A DNA stretch of 16,267 nt from DASQUP01 sp035641235 (GTDB taxonomy: Bacteria; Actinomycetota; CADDZG01; WHSQ01), in the NCBI GenBank assembly GCA_035641235.1, contig DASQUP010000265.1, positions 1 through 16,267 on the forward strand, in the 5' to 3' direction. The notes beneath the pieces are model-generated. The model was not told the DNA's origin. It searched no databases and was given only the letters and a program-made list of their open reading frames with translations. The first letter of the stretch is position 1, and each line of letters opens with the position of its first letter. Shown here piece after piece: positions 6,849-12,476 of this stretch. Both the position numbers and the translations under genes were made by a program.

Positions 6849-6923
6849 TGCTCCTCCCCAGGCTGTCTTTAGCTCGAAAAGCTTAAAACCCAGGGATGCA
6901 GGGTAAGGTGACCCGCTCGCCTT

Positions 6924-6945
6924 GCCGATCAAGGGAGGGATCGGC
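6924..6945. promoter_or_regulatory. Inverted repeat in the divergent ABM/phosphatase spacer
   Basis: GCCGATC (6924-6930) and GATCGGC (6939-6945) form an exact 7-bp inverted repeat with an 8-bp spacer, in the middle of the 197-bp spacer between two divergent genes. It could be an operator shared by both or a small hairpin. I see no convincing promoter boxes around it, and nothing else in the spacer. Confidence 0.35.
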
Positions 6946-7045
6946 GTCCCTTTGGATTCGGCGAAGGAGTTGAGAGGTTCTGGTAGGTCGCGAAGGCGGG
7001 CCCGCACCCGCCGATAAATGCTGGTGGGGCAGATGCCTCAAAGGG

Positions 7046-7663
7046 ATGCGAGCTGGCGGACTAGCCGTCGTCGCGGTCCTGGTGCTGGGCAACGCAGCGA
7101 TCTTTGCCGCTACTCTCGTTGCCAGGGCGGCCGGCCCCGGTTCTGACTTGGAGCTTCCCGGAATCAAGAATTTCGAGGTGGTCGACGACGGCCTCTGGCG
7201 GGGCGCCGCTCCCTCGGGGCGGGGGTATGAGGCCCTCGCAGGCCAGGGAGTGAAGACCGTCATCGATCTGCGTGCCGAGGAGGGGATTCCCGACGAGCGG
7301 CCCGCCCTCGATCGCATGGGAATCGATCTTGTCCGCATACCTATGCGGGACGGGCAGGCTCCAACATCTGCCCAGGTCTCCACCTTCCTAGAGGCTGTGG
7401 CCGCCAGCCCGGGCCGGGTCTTCGTCAACTGCGGAGCCGGAGTTGGGCGCACGGGCACAATGGCCGCTGCGTACCTCCTCGAGAGCGGTTCCGCTTCCCC
7501 TAGCGAGGCGATTCTTCGCAATCTGGCAGTCGGGCCTCCATCCCTCGAACAACTCTTCTTTGTTGGGGGAATGCGTGATGGGAACTTCTCTCCGCCGCCG
7601 GCACCCGTCACGGCGTTGAGCCGGTTCCTGGACGCGCCGCGCCGCCTGCTCGTCCGCCTCTAG
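7046..7663 (+). CDS. Membrane-anchored dual-specificity/tyrosine-type phosphatase
   Basis: A 205-residue protein. The cysteine phosphatase signature VNCGAGVGRTGTM places the nucleophile at C129 and the arginine at R135 (CX5R). A probable general acid, D102 in IPMRDGQ, lies 27 residues upstream, as expected. The preceding fold (VDDGLWRGAAPSG, VKTVIDLRAEE) matches dual-specificity-like phosphatases. An N-terminal hydrophobic stretch (about 4-28) would anchor the catalytic part outside the cytoplasm. ATG 7046 is the only in-frame start that keeps the MRAGG n-region; no clear ribosome site is seen. The substrate is unknown: protein phosphotyrosine, phosphoinositide and polyphosphate are all possible. 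Confidence 0.88.
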   Translation: MRAGGLAVVAVLVLGNAAIFAATLVARAAGPGSDLELPGIKNFEVVDDGLWRGAAPSGRGYEALAGQGVKTVIDLRAEEGIPDERPALDRMGIDLVRIPMRDGQAPTSAQVSTFLEAVAASPGRVFVNCGAGVGRTGTMAAAYLLESGSASPSEAILRNLAVGPPSLEQLFFVGGMRDGNFSPPPAPVTALSRFLDAPRRLLVRL

Positions 7664-7666
7664 CCG

Positions 7667-7688
7667 GCCCCACCGAAGGTTGTGGGGC
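7667..7688 (+). terminator. GC-rich hairpin just after the phosphatase stop
   Basis: GCCCCAC (7667-7673) and GTGGGGC (7682-7688) form a perfect 7-bp stem with an 8-nt loop, starting 4 nt after the TAG of the phosphatase gene. No T-run follows. Position and strength favour a role in ending or stabilising that transcript. Confidence 0.5.
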
Positions 7689-7752
7689 ACGCCCGCGTTT
7701 CCACGCCTCGGATGTAGGCCGAGTTACAGCGTTCTATGCAAGGATTGCCGGC

Positions 7753-8790
7753 GTGGACGCCCGGATGTTTCCCACTTCTTTGGTCGGCAGCTACCCGCAG
7801 CCCGAATGGCTGATCGATCGCGAGAAACTCGCGAGCCGGTTCCCGCCTCGCATCAGGGCGCTCGAGTTGTGGCGTGTGTCGGAGCCGTATCTCGAGGAAG
7901 CTCAGGATGACGCCACCGTCCTTGCAATCAGAGATCAAGAACAAGCCGGCCTTGACATCATCACGGATGGTGAGATGCGGCGCGAGAGTTATTCGAATCA
8001 CCTTGCGACGGCCCTGGATGGTGTCGATATCGACAACCCCGGCACCGCCCTCGATCGGAGCGGCCATCCAAATCCCGTGCCGAGGGTCGTCGGTCCCATC
8101 CGGCGCAAGCACCCGGTCGAGGTTGGCGACGTGAAATTCCTTCGGGCTCACACCGACAGAACAGTCAAGATGACGCTGCCCGGGCCCTTCACCATGTCGC
8201 AACAAGCACAGAACGACCACTATCCGGACGCGGAGTCGCTGGCTATGGCCTACGCGGACGCCTGCAATGCCGAGATCCGCGACCTCTTCGACGCCGGTGC
8301 TCAAATCGTCCAAATAGACGAGCCGTACATGCAGGCTCGGCCCGATGCCGCACGGGCCTATGGTTTGGCGGCGCTCAACCGAGCTCTCGAGGGAATCGAA
8401 GGCACGACCGCAGTGCACATCTGCTTCGGCTATGCCGCCATCATTCACGAGCGTCCATCCGGGTACTCGTTCTTGCCGGAGCTGGCGGGGTGCTCGTGCG
8501 ATCAGATATCGATAGAGACGGCCCAATCGGAACTCGATTTGGGCGTTTTGCGCGACCTCGCCGGCAAGACGATCATTCTCGGGATCATCGACCTCTCGGA
8601 TGCCTCTGTAGAGACACCGGAGACGGTTGAGGACCGAGCTCGCCGCGCATTTCCCTTCATGGACCCACGACAAATCGTGCTTGCTCCCGATTGCGGAATG
8701 AAGTATCTGCCACGCAAGTCCGCGTTCGGCAAGATGCTGGCAATGGTCGTAGCCGCTGAAAAACTCCGGGCCGAGGTGGGCGTGCCCTAG
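7753..8790 (+). CDS. Short MetE-like cobalamin-independent methionine synthase family protein
   Basis: A 345-residue protein. The GTG start has AAGGA at 7740-7744; ATG 7765 is an alternative. It covers only the C-terminal catalytic barrel of MetE: the FPTSLVGSYPQP start, GLDIITDGEMRRESY, TLPGPFTMS, QIVQIDEPYM, the zinc ligands H222 and C224 (VHICFGY), E255 (ISIETAQSE) and C314 (APDCGMKYLP). All four ligand positions of MetE are thus kept, so a zinc-activated thiol methyl transfer is expected. Full MetE is about 750 residues with an N-terminal duplicate barrel; short core forms are known in archaea and bacteria and may use other methyl donors. Homocysteine as acceptor is likely but not proven. 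It stands alone, flanked by hairpins. Confidence 0.88.
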   Translation: MDARMFPTSLVGSYPQPEWLIDREKLASRFPPRIRALELWRVSEPYLEEAQDDATVLAIRDQEQAGLDIITDGEMRRESYSNHLATALDGVDIDNPGTALDRSGHPNPVPRVVGPIRRKHPVEVGDVKFLRAHTDRTVKMTLPGPFTMSQQAQNDHYPDAESLAMAYADACNAEIRDLFDAGAQIVQIDEPYMQARPDAARAYGLAALNRALEGIEGTTAVHICFGYAAIIHERPSGYSFLPELAGCSCDQISIETAQSELDLGVLRDLAGKTIILGIIDLSDASVETPETVEDRARRAFPFMDPRQIVLAPDCGMKYLPRKSAFGKMLAMVVAAEKLRAEVGVP

Positions 8791-8920
8791 GCACCAACGC
8801 TTGCTTCGGTTCTCAGACACAAAAATTCGCTAAGCGGTCTCAAGTTACTTCCCGAGCAATCCGTTGCTGTGAGTGACTTCTCACTTCTGCACGAAATCCA
8901 TTCGGGATCACGGAGGTACC

Positions 8921-10360
8921 TTGGGCGCGGGGAAGCGAATTGAGTTTGCGCTCGGCAAATCTAGTCAATCATTTCGTCTTCGGTTTGCTCGATGCGCCCG
9001 TCGAGCCGTCGCCTTGTCCCTCTCAGCGGGCCTCGTACTCGGCGTGACGTGGCATCCGGCAACCAGCATGGCCGCCCGGAGGACTTCAAAATCTAGTGTT
9101 GCGCCCGGCGTGGTCCACACAGTTATCCGTAAAAGAAAACCCCGTCTCGTAATCCATGTGATCAAGGCGGACCTGCGCGGCCGAGCCACGCTCCGACCGG
9201 AGCTTGCAAGGGGAGTGCTTCCGGGGTTGGAAACGACATCGTCGATGGCTCGCCGCCGGCGTGCCGTTGCCGCCATCAACGGTGACTTCTTTTATCCGTC
9301 GGGACGGCCGACCGCGGCCTTCGCTCGACGAGGGCGGCTCGCGCAGACGGCGCTTTTGCCGGGGGCCAATTTCGCGATCGCCCGGGCGGACGAGAGATTG
9401 TTTATCGGTCATCGCCGCGTCCGGGCTTCCGTAACCCCTCTCGATTCGGGCCGGAATATGAAGGTGGCTCGCGTCAATTCTGGGCGGCCGGGTGCCACCG
9501 GGCTTGCTTTGTTCACACCGCAGGGCGGCCACCTCGAGCGTCCTCCTAAGGGGGTCTGCTCCGCCCGCTTGCGCGAGGCCGGTCCGTACCGTGCTGACGA
9601 CGATGGTGACATGACCGCCCCGTTTCTCGTCCGGAAGGTCGCATGCCGGAAAAGAAGGATGGCGAGGGCCGGCGCCACAGTGCTCACGGCTCGACGGCAC
9701 GGTTCCCGCCGAAGGGATGTCAAGGGCCTTAGAAGGGGCCAGAGAGTCTCGATCACCTGGCGGGGGGGCTGGCCCAATGTCGGGGACACGATCGGAGGCA
9801 ATCCGGTCCTCATTCGCGACGGGCGGATTGAATGGCAAAGCTTGTCCGGCAACCACTACATATTTGCCCGTCATCCCCGTTCGGGAGTGGGCATGACGAA
9901 GGACGGAAAGGTCCTGCTGGTGACGGTCGATGGGCGCCGGCGACGCCATAGCGTGGGCATGACGCTGGTTGCTTTCGCCAAATTGTTCAAGTCCCTGGGT
10001 GCTACGTGGGCGCTGAACCTCGACGGTGGCGGATCAACCACGATGGTGGTGCGGGGTCAGGTCGTGAATCGGCCCTCCGACCGGAGGGAAAGGCCGGTGG
10101 GGTCGGCCTTGCTGGTCACGATGGAATCCCCGGCCTCGAAGAAAACGAACGCGGAGGGTGCACCGGCGCCGGAGTCCATCGCCGCCGCGCCGCCTGGTCC
10201 GAGTCCGGCGGCTCTCGACCCCGCCTCGATCGGCGGGATGGCCTCGTGGCTCGAGACCCGCACGGAACTGGCCCCCGAACTCGAGGGGATTGCGGATCGA
10301 TTCAATGATCGGGCGGATACCGAGGGCCGCCCCGGGCGGCTTTCCCGGCTAGGACGTTAG
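8921..10360 (+). CDS. Secreted phosphodiester glycosidase (NAGPA-domain) family protein
   Basis: I choose TTG 8921, preceded by GGAGG (8912-8916), giving 479 residues; an in-frame GTG at 8873 lacks a good site. A very basic N-region and a hydrophobic stretch (about 29-42, ALSLSAGLVLGV) look like a signal peptide. The NAGPA fold follows: AAINGDFFYPSGRPTAAF (N120), VGDTIGGNPVLIRDG, and the hallmark LNLDGGGSTTMVVRG (D368) with VVNRPSDRRERPVGSALLV. Members cleave phosphodiester-linked sugars; several sit in exopolysaccharide loci, and human NAGPA uncovers mannose 6-phosphate. The last about 90 residues are a low-complexity Ala/Pro-rich tail, which I cannot assign. No polysaccharide genes are adjacent. 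The 130-bp upstream gap holds only a 5-bp hairpin at 8782-8794. Confidence 0.88.
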   Translation: MGAGKRIEFALGKSSQSFRLRFARCARRAVALSLSAGLVLGVTWHPATSMAARRTSKSSVAPGVVHTVIRKRKPRLVIHVIKADLRGRATLRPELARGVLPGLETTSSMARRRRAVAAINGDFFYPSGRPTAAFARRGRLAQTALLPGANFAIARADERLFIGHRRVRASVTPLDSGRNMKVARVNSGRPGATGLALFTPQGGHLERPPKGVCSARLREAGPYRADDDGDMTAPFLVRKVACRKRRMARAGATVLTARRHGSRRRDVKGLRRGQRVSITWRGGWPNVGDTIGGNPVLIRDGRIEWQSLSGNHYIFARHPRSGVGMTKDGKVLLVTVDGRRRRHSVGMTLVAFAKLFKSLGATWALNLDGGGSTTMVVRGQVVNRPSDRRERPVGSALLVTMESPASKKTNAEGAPAPESIAAAPPGPSPAALDPASIGGMASWLETRTELAPELEGIADRFNDRADTEGRPGRLSRLGR

Positions 10361-10641
10361 TCCGACGGTAGTAGTGGCCGGGGGACGGCTTTCGGCGCGA
10401 CTTCCAACTGGGGTCCGGTGCTGCCACCACGCAATGGCAGGACCAGGGCGACGGCCACCGCGGTGATCAGCAGGCTCACGACGATACCCACTATCGCCAG
10501 CATGAGGACGAAGGAGGCCGCGCTGACGGCGAAGCTAATGGCCCCGTCCTTCGAGGCCCAGATGTCGACCGAGTTGGGTGTGACTTCGCCATCGTCCGGC
10601 GCGCCGAGTTCTAGGCCTTCCGCGCCGGCAGGCGGACTCAG
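10357..10641 (-). CDS. Small membrane protein of unknown function behind the SDR gene
   Basis: The frame downstream of the SDR gene encodes SKDGAISFAVSAASFVLMLA and then a long hydrophobic run to VALVLPLRGG, about 35 residues and enough for one long or two short TM segments. A polar acidic N-part (GAPDDGEVTPNSVDIW) precedes it and a Pro-rich tail follows. The start is uncertain: no ATG, GTG or TTG lies in frame near the SDR stop. A CTG at 10641-10639 overlaps the SDR TGA as CTGA and would give 94 residues; the in-frame ATG at 10722 would overlap the SDR gene by 85 bp and translate SDR codons out of frame. Its stop interlocks with that of the convergent glycosidase gene (TTAG). I do not recognise the family. 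Confidence 0.5.
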   Translation of the reverse strand: MSPPAGAEGLELGAPDDGEVTPNSVDIWASKDGAISFAVSAASFVLMLAIVGIVVSLLITAVAVALVLPLRGGSTGPQLEVAPKAVPRPLLPSD

Positions 10642-11405
10642 CGGGAGCCGAGCCCACGCGCCAAGAAACCTCCGTCGACTACGACCACCTCTCCGGTTAT
10701 GAAACCGCCGGCTCCGCCGCACAGGAACAGAGCCGCGCCGACCAGCTCCTCCGGCCGGCCGAAGCGACCCATCGGCGTGCCCTGTAGCGCTTCATTTCCA
10801 CGCGCTGTCCCCTCCAGTCGTTCTCTATTGAGGTCGGTAATGAAGAAGCCAGGAGCGATCGCATTCACACGGATTCCCAACTCCGCCCAGTCGTTGGCAA
10901 GGCTCTTGGTGAGGTGGACCACGCCGGCCTTGGAGCAGCCGTATGCCGCTACATCTGCCAGCGCAACGAAGCTCGACATGGATGCGATTTGCAGGAGGCA
11001 ACCGCGCTCCCCTGAGGGTCCCGGCGCTTGTGACGCCATTGCCTTTCCTGCCTCACGGCCGACGAGGAAGGCTCCGTTCAGGTTCACGTCGATGATTCGC
11101 TTCCACTCGTCGAGCTCCATGTCCATGGTGGGTTTCTGACGGACAATGCCGGCGGCGTTGACGAGAACATCCAGCCGGCCCATTCGCGCGGCAATGTCGT
11201 CAAACGCCCGCCGGACGCTGTTCTCATCGGTTACGTCGACCGGCAGAATCGCGTCTCCGAATTCGGCGCGCGCGTCTTCGAGGCGCGCGTGGCTGGATGA
11301 ACCCACCGCCACCGACCCACCCGCATCGGCCAGTCCCTTGGCGATTGCCCGACCGATGCCGCTCGTTCCTCCAATGACGAAGCAATTGCGGCCTGCGAAA
11401 TCCAT
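10638..11405 (-). CDS. Short-chain dehydrogenase/reductase (SDR)
   Basis: A 255-residue classical SDR. ATG 11405 is chosen because GGGGAG lies five bases upstream; a GTG at 11435 is less likely. Motifs in order: cofactor glycine motif GGTSGIG (12-18), DVTD (57-60), NAAG (83-86), and catalytic S142, Y155 and K159 (AAYGCSKAGVVHLTKSLA), followed by VNAIAPGFFITD and FITGEVVVVDGG. These support an active NAD(P)-dependent oxidoreductase of the FabG/gluconate 5-dehydrogenase type. The lack of an acidic residue just after the second strand (VAVGSSSHARLE) slightly favours NADP. The substrate is unknown. It is divergent from the PPOX gene and probably cotranscribed with the small membrane protein. Confidence 0.93.
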   Translation of the reverse strand: MDFAGRNCFVIGGTSGIGRAIAKGLADAGGSVAVGSSSHARLEDARAEFGDAILPVDVTDENSVRRAFDDIAARMGRLDVLVNAAGIVRQKPTMDMELDEWKRIIDVNLNGAFLVGREAGKAMASQAPGPSGERGCLLQIASMSSFVALADVAAYGCSKAGVVHLTKSLANDWAELGIRVNAIAPGFFITDLNRERLEGTARGNEALQGTPMGRFGRPEELVGAALFLCGGAGGFITGEVVVVDGGFLARGLGSR

Positions 11406-11537
11406 TGACACTCCCCGCGCTGAGCTCACGTACACGATGCTGGGCTCGACCTTAGGAGATCGAGCGACTGCGAGTGAGGATCTCAGCGGACGACGTGGCT
11501 AGGATTCGGCCTTTGTTCCCTCGACGTGGAGGCGATG

Positions 11538-11948
11538 ATGCCACGCTCACCGATTCCCGACTATGTTTCGGAGTTTCTCGCCGAGCCCAATCCCGCCGTC
11601 ATCGCGACATTACGGTCAGATGGATCCCCCCATTGCGTCCCGACTTGGTACGACTGGCTGGACGGTGACGTGATGCTCAACATGGATCGGAGTCGAAAGC
11701 GGCTCAACTACCTGCGTCGTGACGGTCGAGTGGCCCTTACGGTCATGGACTCTACCGACTGGTACTCGCACGTCGCACTAATTGGAGAAGTAATCGATGT
11801 GCGCGACGACCCGGATCTCGCCGACATAGATCGCCTGGCCATGCGATACAACGGACGTCCGTACGCCAACCGGGCTAGGGACAGCGTCACCGCCATATTC
11901 CTCCCTACCCGGTGGGCGACATGGGGGGCGAGGTTCGCTCGTCTTTAG
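11538..11948 (+). CDS. PPOX-class, F420-dependent-type oxidoreductase
   Basis: A 136-residue protein with the split-barrel flavin/F420-binding fold: AVIATLRSDGSPHCVPTWYDW, then NMDRSRKRLNYLRRDGRVALTV, DWYSHVALIGEVIDVRDDPDLADI and a terminal ATWGARF. The sequence resembles the actinobacterial F420-dependent TIGR03618-like branch rather than FMN-using PdxH, but cofactor choice cannot be proved here. The start is ATG 11538, five bases after GTGGAGG; the ATG just before it is too close to that site. Members reduce or oxidise small lipophilic or quinone-like substrates. No functional link with the divergent SDR gene can be shown. Confidence 0.88.
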   Translation: MPRSPIPDYVSEFLAEPNPAVIATLRSDGSPHCVPTWYDWLDGDVMLNMDRSRKRLNYLRRDGRVALTVMDSTDWYSHVALIGEVIDVRDDPDLADIDRLAMRYNGRPYANRARDSVTAIFLPTRWATWGARFARL

Positions 11949-12020
11949 GCCGGCTCCATTCCTCGTGGAGGACTAGATACGACAAGCGTCTTGGGGGCGG
12001 ATCCGGAGCGGCTCAACTAG

Positions 12021-12048
12021 TTATCCCTTCCCGGCCATTTCGGGATAA
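12021..12048. promoter_or_regulatory. Inverted repeat upstream of the molybdopterin-like/GGDEF-EAL operon
   Basis: TTATCCC (12021-12027) and GGGATAA (12042-12048) are exact inverted copies with a 14-bp spacer, about 140 bp before the first start codon of the operon. An operator or the start of a structured leader are both possible; the right arm also loosely resembles a GGGTAT-type alternative sigma -10 box. The rest of the 238-bp gap (11949-12186) shows no gene and no GEMM-type c-di-GMP riboswitch that I can recognise. Confidence 0.35.
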
Positions 12049-12186
12049 AACGGACACGGGACTATCTCCCCATGCTGCTCAGGGCGGTTTCCGACCAAAT
12101 ACTTCGATGCGGCTCAGCTCCTCGGCTTCGATGGCCGACCACCGCAGGAAGACCGTCCGAACGAGAGCAAGCCTGAAGGAGTTTCC

Positions 12187-12474
12187 GTGCCGGCCCCACG
12201 ATCATTCGCCCTCCTCACGTCCGAGCTAATGGAGATCGTCGGCGCCGATTCGAGTGCGAAGCAGGTGCACTTCACCGCCCTGGACGATTACAAGATTCAA
12301 TTGCCGATGAGCGAGTTCGAGAAGACAGACGTCCTTCTGGCCACAAGGGCCAATGGAGCGCACATGTCGGTCGTGGACGGCGGGCCAACACGGATCGTCT
12401 TCCCCCCCGACAGTGAACTGGGACGCAACACCGACATGTGGATCTGGAACGTCGACGAAATGGTCGTCCGCTGA
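12187..12474 (+). CDS. Short molybdopterin-oxidoreductase-like protein (C-terminal half only)
   Basis: A 95-residue protein. The GTG start has a strong AAGGAG (12176-12181) with a 5-base gap, so translation from here is well supported. FTALDDYKIQLPMSEFEKTD, VLLATRANGAHMSVVDGGPT, RIVFPPDSELG and MWIWNVDEMVVR line up, from memory, with the C-terminal half of the small molybdopterin-dependent-oxidoreductase-like proteins often encoded just before GGDEF or GGDEF-EAL genes. The usual N-terminal half (signal peptide, LTVTG strand, TPW segment) is missing: the frame upstream is closed by TAA at 12046 and has no start codon before 12187. No cysteine is present, so a molybdenum enzyme role is unlikely. 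It probably acts as a partner of the GGDEF-EAL protein 2 bp downstream. Confidence 0.7.
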   Translation: MPAPRSFALLTSELMEIVGADSSAKQVHFTALDDYKIQLPMSEFEKTDVLLATRANGAHMSVVDGGPTRIVFPPDSELGRNTDMWIWNVDEMVVR

Positions 12475-12476
12475 AC

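Noticed and set aside
6849..7007. Longer reading of the ABM-fold gene up to 7007
   Set aside because: The first 53 residues have no family similarity and TTG 6848 has a ribosome site and starts exactly at the first strand of the domain.
7660..8820. Long minus-strand open frame (386 codons) opposite the MetE-like gene
   Set aside because: It mirrors a conserved enzyme with intact zinc ligands on the other strand and has no recognisable domain.
8855..8868. AGCAA/TTGCT inverted repeat before the glycosidase gene
   Set aside because: A 5-bp stem with a 4-nt loop is expected by chance in a gap of this size and has no supporting context.
12049..12186. c-di-GMP (GEMM) riboswitch before the GGDEF-EAL operon
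   Set aside because: I could not find the conserved core, the GNRA tetraloop and receptor, or the paired stems of GEMM-I or GEMM-II; the position alone is not evidence.
11912..12229. Plus-strand open frame across the gap after the PPOX gene
   Set aside because: The translation is Ser/Arg-rich without domain features, starts inside the PPOX gene and overlaps the well-initiated gene at 12187. A short stretch (KTVRTRASLKEF) faintly recalls the molybdopterin-family N-half, but not enough to claim a frameshift.
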